Notes: generated from the sequence alone by a model not told the origin. 64,000 nt of DNA from Mariniphaga sp963747515 (GCA_963747515.1 CAVVFN010000010.1:146185-210184), one strand, 5' to 3'. Positions 17,991-27,097 are shown, numbered from the stretch's first letter. Made by a program: numbers and translations.

Positions 17991-18218
17991 ATGAAGCACG
18001 AAAAGGATCCAAAACCCGAACAGAACGAAAAAAGCAAACCGGGTACAGAAACACCATGGATCGATAAAGCAGAAGCATATATTGACGAAGCAGCCGAAAA
18101 AATACACCAGAGCGATGCTTACCGCAAAGCAGGCAAATCGATGGAGAGTGCCACAAAAAAGATATTCAGGCAAGCAGGAAAATGGTGGGGGAAGTCGAAG
18201 CAGCAGTTTAATAAATGA
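17991..18218 (+). CDS. Small highly charged helical protein
   Basis: A 75-residue protein beginning MKHEKDPKPEQNEK. An upstream in-frame ATG at 17958 would add 11 residues; I prefer 17991 because the charged N-terminus starts there. It is rich in Lys, Glu and Ala, has no signal peptide or membrane segment, and should form one or two amphipathic helices (AEAYIDEAAEKIHQSDAYRK). Proteins like this are common unannotated small proteins in Bacteroidota. Two ACTGT-type inverted repeats lie upstream. The function is unknown. Confidence 0.55.
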   Translation: MKHEKDPKPEQNEKSKPGTETPWIDKAEAYIDEAAEKIHQSDAYRKAGKSMESATKKIFRQAGKWWGKSKQQFNK

Positions 18219-18341
18219 AATCAAACATCAGCAACTTATTGGTTGATTTAACTGCATTCCGTTCTTCTCCTGCTCACGCCAAAATTCACCTGCCTCTTAA
18301 AGACAGGCATGAGGTACTGATTTACATCCCCAGTTTGATGT

Positions 18342-19946
18342 TTAGTAAATGTTTTTATACCTGTCGAACATCGTTTTATCCTGTTTCAGAATTTTATTTG
18401 TGAGGGAATCGGAATCGCTGTAATGTTTCCGCAATTCACGCAACTGCGTTTTAAGGGAATCTTTAATGAATTGGTATTCCGGATCATTAAACACATTGTA
18501 CATTTCATTCGGGTCTTTTTTCAAATCATAAAGCTCCCATTCATCAATATCATAATAAAAATGGATGAGTTTGTAGCGTTGTGTGCGTATTCCGTAATGC
18601 CGCTTCACCGCATGATACCCTGGATATTCATAATAGTGGTAGTAAACTGCTTTCCGCCAGTCATCGGGTGTTCTTCCATCGAAAAGAGGCACAAGTGAAG
18701 CTCCCTGCATGTAATCAGGTTTTGAGATACCGGCTAAATCAAGGAAAGTCGGAGCAAAATCCAGGTTCATCACCATAGCTTCGCTGGTTTTCCCTGCTTC
18801 TATCATAGCCGGATAACGCATTAACAAAGGTGTTCTAAACGACTGCTCATACATAAACCGTTTGTCGAACCAACCATGTTCTCCCAGATAAAAACCCTGG
18901 TCGGCAGTGTATACAATTAATGTATTTTCAAGTAAACCCTCTTTTTCCAGGTAATCCATTAACCGGCCAACATTTCTGTCAACCGAGCGGATACAACGCA
19001 GGTAATCTTTAATGTACCGCTGATATTTCCAGGCGACGTACTCTTTACGGCTCATTTTCGATGTATCAACTTTTGCATCTTCTTTGGCGTAAAAGCGCAT
19101 TAATGTATTTCGCTGAGCGGTATCCATCCGCGCAAATTCACCTACCGGCCAGTTTCCATTCGGGCCTTTTTCAGATGCTCCCACTTTTAAATCACTTCCG
19201 AGGGAAAGGTTATCGCCTATTTCCATCATCTGCTCACTTGCCGCTTTCCCACGGCCGGAGTAATCATCGAATAACGTTTCAGGGAGGGGAAGATCTTCTG
19301 TGAATTCATCCAGGTCGGTTGTATCGGGAATCCAGTTGCGGTGCGGCGCCTTATGGTGTACCATCAGGCAAAAAGGTTTGTCTTTATCCCTCATACCGGA
19401 AAGCCAGTTCATGGCCTTTTCCGTGATTATATCCGTTGCGTAACCATGTTCACGGGCATCAACACCAAGTGTGATAAAATTCGGATTGTAATATTGGCCC
19501 TGTCCGCTGAGAATGGAAAAGTAGTTAAATCCTTTCGGTTGATTGCGTAAATGCCATTTGCCAACAATCGCCGTTTGGTAACCGGCTTCCTGCAATAATT
19601 CGGGAAATGTTACAATCCCGGAATCGATTTTCATGGAAAAAGAGTTGTCGCGGGCGCCGGTAATATAACTATACTGGCCTGTGAGTATTGTAGCTCTGCT
19701 TGGGCTGCAAATGGAATTGGTTACGAAACATTTGTTAAATACCATACCCTCTTCCCCAATGCGGTCGATGTTTGGTGTTTTTATTAAATCCGAATCATAG
19801 GCACTGATTGCCTGATAGGCATGGTCGTCGCTCATGATAAAAATGATGTTCGGACGCTTTTCTTCCTCTGTCACCGGATTCGAGCAGGAATAAATGCCAG
19901 CACCAATAACGAGTAATACATAAGCTTTTAAAGAATTAAAATTCAT
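18342..19946 (-). CDS. S1-family sulfatase, lipoprotein
   Basis: A 534-residue sulfatase with a lipoprotein signal peptide (Cys21). Active-site features are MSDDHAYQ near residue 40 (metal ligands), CSPSRA with Cys80 as the formylglycine precursor, GKWHLR and VHHKAPHR. The C-terminal part has HYGIRTQRYKLIHFYYDIDEWELYDLKKDPNE, typical of the exo-acting sulfatases of this family. It is clearly a different subfamily from the sulfatase at 4.9 kb (CSPSR against CSPTR, different C-terminus). It stands alone on the minus strand. It removes sulfate from a polysaccharide or glycosaminoglycan-type substrate; the exact target is not known. Confidence 0.93.
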   Translation of the reverse strand: MNFNSLKAYVLLVIGAGIYSCSNPVTEEEKRPNIIFIMSDDHAYQAISAYDSDLIKTPNIDRIGEEGMVFNKCFVTNSICSPSRATILTGQYSYITGARDNSFSMKIDSGIVTFPELLQEAGYQTAIVGKWHLRNQPKGFNYFSILSGQGQYYNPNFITLGVDAREHGYATDIITEKAMNWLSGMRDKDKPFCLMVHHKAPHRNWIPDTTDLDEFTEDLPLPETLFDDYSGRGKAASEQMMEIGDNLSLGSDLKVGASEKGPNGNWPVGEFARMDTAQRNTLMRFYAKEDAKVDTSKMSRKEYVAWKYQRYIKDYLRCIRSVDRNVGRLMDYLEKEGLLENTLIVYTADQGFYLGEHGWFDKRFMYEQSFRTPLLMRYPAMIEAGKTSEAMVMNLDFAPTFLDLAGISKPDYMQGASLVPLFDGRTPDDWRKAVYYHYYEYPGYHAVKRHYGIRTQRYKLIHFYYDIDEWELYDLKKDPNEMYNVFNDPEYQFIKDSLKTQLRELRKHYSDSDSLTNKILKQDKTMFDRYKNIY

Positions 19947-20353
19947 TTTCTTTGATAATTAGGTTTATTAATGAACTATTTTTCAGCAAACCTGTTCCCT
20001 GGATTCAATTTGAAGTACCGGCTTGATTTCTTTAAAACTATTCTTTTTTTTCGAAACTTGATTTTATAGTTCAAAGTTAATCATTTTACATCATTTGCGC
20101 ATTTATAGAAGCAGTTGTTTCAGATAATGGAAAAGGAATAAAGAATTTGGATTTATTCCTGAACCGGCCACCTGACCCCGATGTAAAAGGATGTGGTCTG
20201 CAGAATGCAAAAACTGTAAAAAGCCAAAAAAATGGTACAGTATCAATAAAGTAAATGCACAGGCAGAGGCAGAGAGCCCGGAACATGGTGTAAAAATGCT
20301 GAGCCTCCGCCCGGAAAACCGCAACAAGCTGATGCAAACAAAGGGCAGATGGG
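19947..20353. other. Intergenic stretch, no gene seen
   Basis: About 400 bases with several short open frames on both strands, none with recognisable protein features. Confidence 0.4.
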
Positions 20354-20659
20354 TTATTTTGTTATTTCATGATTATAGCTGCCGGCCTGAAGGTCATCCC
20401 ATTCCCAACCATCATCCTGAATCAGTGACAACAATAATCTGCGTCTTGACCCTATTTTTTCATAGGCTAATTCAAGTGCCTCCCCTTTAATCATCTCTAT
20501 TTCTTTGGTACCAGATGTGGTAAGTTCAGGTAGCGGAGGAGTTTCATTTGCAGGGGTAATAAAAGCTTCCGGCAGCGTTACATTTTTCGATACAATTGAA
20601 AATACCTTTGTAATATTTTTTTTAATAGTGTGTAATGGTTCGCAGTGTTTGCTAACCAT
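20354..20659 (-). CDS. Hypothetical protein
   Basis: A 101-residue frame, polar, without signal peptide or membrane segment. The C-terminal half (GEALELAYEKIGSRRRLLLSLIQDDGWEWDDL) looks like real protein, with an acidic WEWDDL end; the N-terminal half is low in complexity. It follows the response-regulator gene by 112 bases on the same strand and could be co-transcribed with it. I do not recognise it, and it may be spurious. Confidence 0.35.
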   Translation of the reverse strand: MVSKHCEPLHTIKKNITKVFSIVSKNVTLPEAFITPANETPPLPELTTSGTKEIEMIKGEALELAYEKIGSRRRLLLSLIQDDGWEWDDLQAGSYNHEITK

Positions 20660-20771
20660 ATTGATTTTTTATCCACTGTATCCTAATTGAAATGGAACAT
20701 ACTCCTTCTGACAGGATTTGTTCGTCTACAGAGAACAGGAGGTCATTTCTGCCAAGGAGAACCAAATTGTA

Positions 20772-21164
20772 TCAGGGATGCAGGTATTTGCCTACCTTGC
20801 TGCCCAGAACATCACGCCCCACGGGTTTCATAATAAAATCGCTGCAGCCCGAACTGAAGGCTTTTTCCCTCACCCAGTCACCTGAACTTCCTGTCTGTAC
20901 AATTACAGGAACGTGATTGTCAAGTTTCCTTATTTCCCTTGTTGCAGAAAAACCATCCATAACAGGCATTTGTATGTCCATTAGAATTAAACCAACATCA
21001 TGGTTTAACTGAAAAAGCTCTACCGCCTCTCTTCCATCCCGGGCATGAAGAATCTTATAACTGCCCTTTGACAATAACTTTTTAAGCACAAGATAGCTTA
21101 ATTCATCATCCTCTGCTATCAGAACAGTATTCTTCTTATTTTCCCAAACCTTTTCAGTTTCCAT
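20772..21164 (-). CDS. Stand-alone response-regulator receiver protein
   Basis: A 130-residue protein made of a single REC domain: acidic pair in IAEDDE (residues 17-21), phospho-acceptor Asp63 in LILMDIQMPVMDG, Thr/Ser in IVQTGSSGD and the conserved Lys in FIMKPVGRD. There is no output domain, so it works like CheY or as a phospho-relay partner. None of the three histidine kinases in this window is adjacent, but all lack receivers and so are possible partners. Confidence 0.9.
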   Translation of the reverse strand: METEKVWENKKNTVLIAEDDELSYLVLKKLLSKGSYKILHARDGREAVELFQLNHDVGLILMDIQMPVMDGFSATREIRKLDNHVPVIVQTGSSGDWVREKAFSSGCSDFIMKPVGRDVLGSKVGKYLHP

Positions 21165-21644
21165 GAAATTTCTTTTTTATCTGCGTTTTATACTCAAATA
21201 CAATGCCCTCACACGCAACTTACTGATTAAAAAACCAATAGAATTCTTCTAAATAAAGCTCCTATCCCAAATTGAAAAATAATTCCCATTCAGGGAATCC
21301 CCGCACAAAAAATCATCTTCTGCCAAAGGCAGAAGGCCTGAATTCATAACCTGCTGCCATCAATCTTCATACATGGTGTTCTGCTTAAAAAACAGGCATG
21401 TTAAAAAATCGGACAATGCAGGCTTAGTTCCTTATATTCTAAATTAATAAAATACTTTTCACTCCTCTATTGACTGACATTTTCATTTGTCGTAAATTGC
21501 TTAAAAAATAACCGCTGCTTTTCTCTTATGTTGAAAAGGAAATTGCAAGGATGAATGAACAGCAGCTGATAATCCAGTGAGAACAAAAAGGAAAAGAGGC
21601 CCTGGATTAATGGGCAAAAACAGTAAATTTTAAAATCGGGTGTT
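21165..21644. other. Divergent intergenic region with two hairpins
   Basis: Between the response-regulator gene (minus) and the cytochrome gene (plus). It contains ATTCCC-N5-GGGAAT (21282-21298) and CTTCTGCC-AAA-GGCAGAAG (21317-21335). No gene was seen. Confidence 0.5.
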
Positions 21645-22637
21645 ATGAAAAGAGTTTTAAAAATCCTGAAATGGACCGGCATCGGTATATTAATTCTGTT
21701 TGTTGGTCTGGTAGTATTTGTTTATACACGTGCCAACCGCACGTATGATGCTCCCTACCCTGTAATTACAGCAAGCACCGATTCGGCGCTGATTGCCAGG
21801 GGTAAATATCTTGTATATGGTCCGGCTCATTGTGCGCACTGCCATGCTCCCATATCAGAATATGCGCGTCTGAACGCCGGTGAAATCGTTCCGCTGAGCG
21901 GGGGGGTCGATTTTTTATTGCCTGTAGGAGTTGTGCATGCGCCAAACATTACTCCTGATGCAGAAACAGGGATTGGAGCCCATACCGATCAGGAGCTTGC
22001 CCGTGCCATGCGTCATGGAGTAAAACGCGACGGGAAGCCCATGATTGATATTATGCCTTTTTACGATCTGAGCGATAACGACCTGACGGCCATCATCTCT
22101 TACCTGCGAACCACAACACCGGTTAAAAACGAACGCCCGGAGAACCAGTGGAATTTCATGGGAAAAGCAGTTTTGGCGGCAGGACTGATTAAGCCTATGG
22201 GCGACGATGTGGTACCACCGGCACCTGCCCCTGATTCTACTTCCGCCTATGGAAAATACCTTGCTGAAAGCGTGGCCAATTGCATTGGGTGCCACACCAA
22301 CCGCAATATGATGACAGGAGCTTTTACAGGACCGGCATATGCAGGCCAGGCGAAATTTGAGGTGATTGATGAAAAAGGTCAAATTATAAAAGGACAACAC
22401 TTCGTTACGCCAAATCTCACTCCCGACCCCGAAACAGGACGCATAGAATCGTGGAACAGGGATATGTTCATCAGCCGGTTTCGTTCCGGAGCAGCCATAC
22501 CCGGTACTCCCATGCCATGGGGATCGTACAGCAGAATGACGAACCTCGAGCTGAAAGCCCTTTTCAACTACCTGCATTCGCTCGAACCTGTTTATTCTCA
22601 GACTCCTGTTGGCATCCAGCCGGGGGATCCCTATTAA
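21645..22637 (+). CDS. Membrane-anchored di-haem cytochrome c
   Basis: A 330-residue protein with an N-terminal membrane anchor (residues 10-28) and two cytochrome c domains. The first haem motif is CAHCH (Cys63-His67), the second CIGCH (about Cys213-His217); each domain has a downstream Met candidate ligand (MRHG...IMPF and GTPMPWG). This layout resembles the cytochrome subunits of alcohol or sugar dehydrogenases, which pass electrons from a periplasmic dehydrogenase to the respiratory chain. No dehydrogenase gene is adjacent, so the donor is unknown. Next on the same strand is an unrelated-looking cytosolic protein after 209 bases. Confidence 0.9.
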   Translation: MKRVLKILKWTGIGILILFVGLVVFVYTRANRTYDAPYPVITASTDSALIARGKYLVYGPAHCAHCHAPISEYARLNAGEIVPLSGGVDFLLPVGVVHAPNITPDAETGIGAHTDQELARAMRHGVKRDGKPMIDIMPFYDLSDNDLTAIISYLRTTTPVKNERPENQWNFMGKAVLAAGLIKPMGDDVVPPAPAPDSTSAYGKYLAESVANCIGCHTNRNMMTGAFTGPAYAGQAKFEVIDEKGQIIKGQHFVTPNLTPDPETGRIESWNRDMFISRFRSGAAIPGTPMPWGSYSRMTNLELKALFNYLHSLEPVYSQTPVGIQPGDPY

Positions 22638-22846
22638 TGAAGCTTGCAGCCCCCCTCAAACATTCAAGCAATTTCCTGCAACCAAAAGTCCTCCCTGTCA
22701 TCCCATCCTCCCCTTGCTCCACAACCGGACAGATGCCAGTGAGACAAACCGGAGCGGGCAGGTCATGGTCTTCCCGGAAGGGTTCAGTAAAATTGAACCT
22801 ATTTCCATTTCGCTAGTTAGATATGTAGAATCAACACTTTTCTTGT

Positions 22847-23524
22847 ATGAAGTATTTCGTTAAAATAAACGATGTAAAATTGACCGATGAGCTGGAAGGT
22901 GCCTGGACCAGCGACGACTTTAAAGAATTACTGGCAAGGTTTGAGTTTCCCGATGCGGAACAGGTAAAAAATACAGAACTGAAGGATTACCTTTTTATGG
23001 CCATTACCGACTATGAACCCAGTGAAGCAGCCGCAGTTCTTCTCGACTACAAGCTCTCTGACAGGCTGGCCGAAGGACAGATTGATAATCTTTCGCACGA
23101 AATGCTGCGGGTAAAAGTATCTGAAAATTATACCGATATCCGCCTTCACCACGATTTGTTCAACATCAATCAGTTGCTTTACAAAGCCTACAACGGAAAA
23201 TTCCACCAGGCCAGGGTAAACACCCTACAGTTCGAAATAACCGACATCCACCATGCTCCGGTAGCGATAACAAAGGAAACTGCATTAAAGGCGCTAAGCC
23301 AGGGTCTTTCTGAAAACAATCTGCTCAACAGGTTATTTGGGGATCAACTGGAAGGGCGGGCTCCCTTTCCCGAGGCTGAAGGTATTGTGTGGGACCTGCA
23401 AAAGAAAGGAAACACTGCTTATTCCGTAACAATTTCAGAAAAATGGCTCGCCAAAAACGAATTTACTCACATGGAATATGAATGTACGGTTCTGCCTTTT
23501 ATCGATCAGGATGAAGAAGGATAA
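22847..23524 (+). CDS. Conserved-looking hypothetical cytosolic protein
   Basis: A 225-residue protein without signal peptide or membrane segments, rich in acidic and aromatic residues, with a clean start and normal codon use. Features are an N-terminal VKINDVKLTDELEG segment, ITDYEPSEAAAVLLDYKL and FEITDIHHAPVAITKETALKAL, then a C-terminal SVTISEKWLAKNEFTHMEYE beta segment. I do not recognise the family. It follows the cytochrome gene on the same strand. Confidence 0.7.
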   Translation: MKYFVKINDVKLTDELEGAWTSDDFKELLARFEFPDAEQVKNTELKDYLFMAITDYEPSEAAAVLLDYKLSDRLAEGQIDNLSHEMLRVKVSENYTDIRLHHDLFNINQLLYKAYNGKFHQARVNTLQFEITDIHHAPVAITKETALKALSQGLSENNLLNRLFGDQLEGRAPFPEAEGIVWDLQKKGNTAYSVTISEKWLAKNEFTHMEYECTVLPFIDQDEEG

Positions 23525-23643
23525 GACTTCCACTTAAAATCAGGCACCAGTCCGGCTTTTTTTTTAGCATCCCGGAACTTTATTAACAATCAGATGGTTA
23601 TTTATTTTAGTTCTCTGTTTTGTTTTATTAACCACCTTAAGGT

Positions 23644-23800
23644 ATGAATGCACATAAAATTACCCGGAAGCTTGAAATGAATGCAAAGCTTCCTAATGGA
23701 AAGGATGAGCGATTTAAAGGGTATGGCGTAATGGGCCTTCCATTTCATTCAAATCATTTACTTGCTTTAAGAAGGTTTCCAAAAACCTCTGTTGGTTATC
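23644..23800 (+). pseudogene. N-terminal fragment of a lost gene
   Basis: The first ~50 codons from the ATG at 23644 read like the start of a real soluble protein (NGKDERFKGYGVMGLPF, then HLLALRRFPKTSVG), a pattern I associate with an uncharacterised family in which this segment continues into a WHRD-type motif. Here it stops matching at about 23800, where the frame becomes an antisense reading of the convergent cupin gene. It is probably truncated by a deletion. Confidence 0.4.
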
Positions 23801-24362
23801 ATCCCATACCCGGAAATTTTATCCCATATCTGGCCGCTGTCTCAACAATCTTTTTTACATCCGGCGGTCCTTCCGGATGATGTGGAATAACAAGTTCTCT
23901 TGCGGGTTCACTCATCTCTTTAAAATATTCTTCAAAACCTCCTGGCGACAATTGTATCAACACCTCAGCCTTATCAGTCTGCACCTTGAAGAAATGCGGA
24001 ATGTTACGGGGAAGAAAAATCCAGTCACCACGTTTGCCCATAAATGTTTCATTATCCACAGTATAGTTTATTTCGCCATTGAGAATATAAAATGATTCAT
24101 CCTCCCTGGTGTGAATATGAGGGGGTGGTTCCAGACCCTTTATCTCATACCCGTGAATCAGGGCAAAGGAACCATTGGTATCCCCGGAAGAAACAAGTAT
24201 ACTCATTAAATGACCAATATACCAATATGAATTTTTAAGTTCAGGGCAATTCATTTTGGGGGTAATTTTACCCGATTCCGGTTCAGTAAAGGATGTCAGT
24301 CCGGATAAATAAGGAATAACTCCCACGGCCGGTAACCCATATAAAAAATCTTTTCTGTTCAT
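23799..24362 (-). CDS. Cupin-domain protein, exported
   Basis: A 187-residue protein with an N-terminal hydrophobic leader (about residues 5-25, MNRKDFLYGLPAVGVIPYLS) that may export it, then a single cupin domain. The metal-binding motif 1 is PPHIHTREDESFYILNGE (two His and Glu) and motif 2 is around FLPRNIPHFF (His). It resembles quercetin-dioxygenase-like cupins. The gene is divergent from the HxlR-type regulator gene at 24499, with an inverted repeat in between, so it is probably the regulator's target. The substrate is unknown. Confidence 0.85.
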   Translation of the reverse strand: MNRKDFLYGLPAVGVIPYLSGLTSFTEPESGKITPKMNCPELKNSYWYIGHLMSILVSSGDTNGSFALIHGYEIKGLEPPPHIHTREDESFYILNGEINYTVDNETFMGKRGDWIFLPRNIPHFFKVQTDKAEVLIQLSPGGFEEYFKEMSEPARELVIPHHPEGPPDVKKIVETAARYGIKFPGMG

Positions 24363-24424
24363 AATATTTTTTATTTACAACGATTATAAATACCAAATTT
24401 ATTTCATAAATTTACAGAAGTCAA

Positions 24425-24447
24425 GTACCTACCTAAAAGTAAGGTAC
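24425..24447. promoter_or_regulatory. Candidate HxlR operator
   Basis: GTACCT (24425-24430) and AGGTAC (24442-24447) form a dyad separated by 11 bases in the 136-base divergent region between the cupin and HxlR genes. HxlR-family proteins bind such palindromes as dimers. Confidence 0.45.
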
Positions 24448-24498
24448 ATACATAAAATAAACTGAAGGTTTGGTATCAGAGAGTTACACTTAAAAGAA

Positions 24499-24840
24499 AT
24501 GCAAAAAAATTTATTACAAAATGAATTGTTAACGAAATGCCCTGTTCAGCACGCCCTGAAATTTATAGGAGGGAAATGGAGAATAGGAATTCTTTGGAGC
24601 ATGAAAAAATCGCCCCGCAGATTTGGTGAACTTAAAAAAGATGTATTGGGTATTACTGAAAAAATGCTTATCCAGGAATTAAGGCACCTGGAAAATTTAG
24701 AAATTGTAAGCAGAAAGGCGTATTATCAGGTACCTCCCAAAGTTGAATACAGTTTGACCTAAAGAGGGAAAACTTTAATCCCTTTGATTGAAACCATCGT
24801 TTCATGGGGATACTCTGATATGGCCTTACCTGTTGGCTGA
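24499..24840 (+). pseudogene. HxlR-family transcriptional regulator, cut by a premature TAA
   Basis: A winged-helix HxlR regulator: CPVQHALKFIGGKWRIGILW is the family N-terminus, followed by RRFGELKKDVLGITEKMLIQELRHLE (recognition helix) and the wing KVEYSLT. At 24760-24762 the codon after SLT is TAA, where relatives have E or D before the conserved (R/K)GK. Downstream the same frame continues RGKTLIPLIETIVSWGYSDM and ends at 24840, which is the normal C-terminal dimerisation helix. A single GAA-to-TAA change would explain it. The 87-residue product would keep the DNA-binding domain but lose the last helix. It is divergent from the cupin gene that it probably controlled. Confidence 0.8.
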
Positions 24841-25038
24841 ACTCTGCTGGTAAACTGGTACTAATGGAACAGCCCATCGCAAAAAAGCAGAGAGGGTATA
24901 CTTCAACCGGGTAGAGCAATCTCCCTGCCCTAAACCATTCTGGCAGACCTGCCCGACGACACTCGGGAACAACATGAACCCTATGAACAAAATGAACAAG
25001 GAAAACTAACTGAACCTGTTTCTCACGATTATCAGGAA
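24841..25038. other. Intergenic, with one copy of the AACAACATGAACCC-type sequence
   Basis: At 24971-25000 it has the same AACAACATGAACCCTAT-type sequence as the 162-bp arrays at 48-59 kb. No gene was seen. Confidence 0.4.
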
Positions 25039-26352
25039 TTATATGGCAAAATACGGTTTTCGTCTCATCCATGCCCCCCTGGTGAAATCGGGAAATTGCA
25101 CCGGTGCATTTTTCTGTATCGAAATTCCCGATAGTTCAACGATGGCGCTCATAACCATGGAATCATAAACATCAATGGGAGCAGGTCCTTTCACCCGCAC
25201 AGCATTGATAAATTCACGCAACAGTATAAAATCCGTACCTCCATGCCCGCCAGAGTCTGAATCCTTTTCTGCCCACCATCTGTGAAGATATTCCTCCTCA
25301 TAGGGTTTCCAGGATTCCCATTCATGATACTGAGGCGATTGTCCGGTAAGATAAATGCTTCCTTTTTCTTCATCGTAAACGCCAAGTGTACCCTGCAACA
25401 GCCAACGGTTGGAATAAGGCCTGGGTAACTGCATATCATAATTTATGACGAGGGTTTTGCCCTTCGCTGTTTTTAAAAGAGAAGTAACAATATCGCCCTG
25501 CTTGTACTGCAGGGAGGCATTGGGATGATTCTCCCCGAATTTTCGCTTCATATACGCATTGATTCCTCTGGAACCGGTTGCTGTTGAATAGATTTCTGTA
25601 AAAACATCGCCACAATTTATATCCAGCCAGCTGAGTACCGGCCCTACACTGTGAGTGGGGTACTGATCGCGGTTGTATTCCAAAAGATACTTCGCAGGCC
25701 ATTTTTGTTCGCCGGTACTGGAATCGAAGAACCAGTGGTCGATACAGTCGTGTGAATGTGCACAATGCGAATGAACAACCTCTCCGAATAACCCCTTTCT
25801 GATCATATTTAATACAGCGAGGTTATCTCTTCGAAAACTCCAGTTTTCCAGCATCATGCATGGAATACCCGTACTTTCTGATTTCTCCACCAACTGCCAG
25901 CATGCATCCACTGTCAGGGCAGCCGGAACCTCAATCCCCGGATAAATTCCTCTTTGCATAGCATATAAAGCAATGGGTGCATGCGAATCCCAGTAAGTGG
26001 CAATGATAACCGCATCCAGCTTTTCTTTGTCCAGCATCTTTTGGTAGGATGTTTCATTCTCGTAATACAATGCAGGTTCCTGGTTTTTTTGCTTTTTACA
26101 GATGGAACAGGCATTTTCTGCTTTATTCTTAAAAAGATCGCATACTGCAACGATTTCAACATCTTCAATGCCCAGCAAATTCATCATAAGGCCCGTCCCA
26201 CGGCCTCCCACACCAATCATTCCGACTCTTATTTTTTTATCCCGGGACAAGGCACTTGTTGATACTGAGCTCAACGGACTGCTCAAACCCACTGCCAGGG
26301 AGGCTGAAACGCTGTTTTTTACAAAACTTCTTCTTGATAGCTCTTTCGACAT
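25039..26352 (-). CDS. Gfo/Idh/MocA-family protein, GH109-like (alpha-N-acetylgalactosaminidase type), Tat-exported
   Basis: A 437-residue protein. I use the start at 26352 (MSKELSRRSFVKNS), which gives a twin-arginine signal (RRSFVK); the longer frame adds 22 residues that spoil it. Next comes the Rossmann fold VGMIGVGGRGTGLMMNLL (NAD binding), EVPAALTVDACWQLVEKSE, PCMMLENWSFRRDNLAVLNM, and DQYPTHSVGPVLSWLDINCGD. These segments follow the GH109 pattern, in which NAD is used in an oxidation-elimination mechanism to remove terminal alpha-GalNAc. Tat export is usual for this group because the cofactor binds before transport. With two sulfatases in the window it suggests GalNAc-containing, sulfated glycans as a food source. 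The subfamily is an inference from motifs. Confidence 0.8.
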   Translation of the reverse strand: MSKELSRRSFVKNSVSASLAVGLSSPLSSVSTSALSRDKKIRVGMIGVGGRGTGLMMNLLGIEDVEIVAVCDLFKNKAENACSICKKQKNQEPALYYENETSYQKMLDKEKLDAVIIATYWDSHAPIALYAMQRGIYPGIEVPAALTVDACWQLVEKSESTGIPCMMLENWSFRRDNLAVLNMIRKGLFGEVVHSHCAHSHDCIDHWFFDSSTGEQKWPAKYLLEYNRDQYPTHSVGPVLSWLDINCGDVFTEIYSTATGSRGINAYMKRKFGENHPNASLQYKQGDIVTSLLKTAKGKTLVINYDMQLPRPYSNRWLLQGTLGVYDEEKGSIYLTGQSPQYHEWESWKPYEEEYLHRWWAEKDSDSGGHGGTDFILLREFINAVRVKGPAPIDVYDSMVMSAIVELSGISIQKNAPVQFPDFTRGAWMRRKPYFAI

Positions 26353-26417
26353 GACACAAAAAATTAAAATGATGGCTCCTTCACCTGTAACCTGCTGCAA
26401 TTTAAGTAAAAATTCCA

Positions 26418-26498
26418 AAGGATGCTATCCCTCCGGCTAATCAAGCCGCTGCAATAAAATTTTTGCACATCCGCAAAGAAAAGCAGCCTCGACATCCT
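26418..26498. repeat. MITE-like palindromic element, copy 1
   Basis: An 81-bp copy with ends AAGGATGCTATCCCT and AGCAGCCTCGACATCCT and the internal AAAATTTTTGCAC and CCGCAAAGAAAAGCAG motifs shared by the family at 39-63 kb. It lies just upstream of the GH109-like gene. Confidence 0.65.
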
Positions 26499-26499
26499 G

Positions 26500-26634
26500 A
26501 ATATTCAAACTTCTCAAACTATTTCAAACTATTTCAAATCCTCAAACTTCTCAAACCCTTCAAACATAACATTGAAACATTCGAACTCCTCAACCTATTT
26601 CAACCATTCAAACTTCTTCGAACCCTTCAACCCT
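26500..26634. repeat. Low-complexity TTCAAACT-type tract
   Basis: About 135 bases of degenerate 8-12 base units (TTCAAACTTCTCAAACTATT and variants). A similar CTTCAAACCCTTCGAACC tract recurs at 55.85, 59.09 and 61.45 kb. Confidence 0.6.
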
Positions 26635-26844
26635 TTATTTGCAACAACCTGTTCCCTCCTGCACCGGAGGGCATTTAACCGTTCCGTAGCTGCAATATAC
26701 GCAGCAGTCACCCGCTTTTGGTTTCAACACCTGCCTGCAGTTTTCACACTCGTAAAAAAACAGGCAGGAATCGGTGGGCATCGTTTCTTCTTTCGAATAT
26801 CCGCATTCCGGACATGTAATAAACGACTGCAACAATACCTTCAT
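26635..26844 (-). CDS. GDCCVxC-domain small Cys-rich protein
   Basis: A 69-residue protein with twelve cysteines: CPECGY at residues 11-16, CENCRQ near residue 35, the diagnostic GDCCVYCSYGTVKCPPVQ at about 45-62, and a CC at the C-terminus. It matches the family named for the GDCCVxC motif (some members are selenoproteins; this one uses Cys). It probably binds metal or acts in redox or metal detoxification; its role is not known. A near-identical paralogue is at 63185-63394 and a decayed one at 51826-51920. There is no partner gene next to it here. Confidence 0.85.
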   Translation of the reverse strand: MKVLLQSFITCPECGYSKEETMPTDSCLFFYECENCRQVLKPKAGDCCVYCSYGTVKCPPVQEGTGCCK

Positions 26845-27065
26845 CTTATTTTCTTTATGTATTTATCAACGACTTGCGAAATTAAAAGGTCTTATAAAAC
26901 CATATCTTTTATTACAAATAAAGTCATTTTTTTTTCGCATAAAATACGACAGTTTTTCAAAGATGATTCATGGAATAACAGAATACATTTAGAACTCATT
27001 ATGTGCAGATGCAACAATCCGGTCAAAGTAGTTGTTTATGAATCAGCACTGGGGTGAATAAAAGA

Positions 27066-27073
27066 TAAATTTG
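27066..27073 (+). promoter_or_regulatory. Possible -7 promoter box for the DUF4242-AraC gene
   Basis: TAAATTTG matches the Bacteroidota -7 consensus TAnnTTTG exactly, 24 bases before the ATG at 27098. No good -33 TTG was found at the usual distance. Confidence 0.35.
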
Positions 27074-27097
27074 TCTCTTTAAGTAAAGGATAACGCT

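Noticed and set aside
20191..20490. Small plus-strand protein with CxxC near its start
   Set aside because: It overlaps the hypothetical frame on the other strand and has an improbable hydrophobic C-terminus; no support for either choice, so only the minus frame is listed with low confidence.
7595..24762. Reassigned or read-through TAA codons
   Set aside because: Several genes are interrupted by TAA (peroxidase, HxlR, DUF5615), but TAA ends many intact genes here, so mutation or sequence error is simpler.
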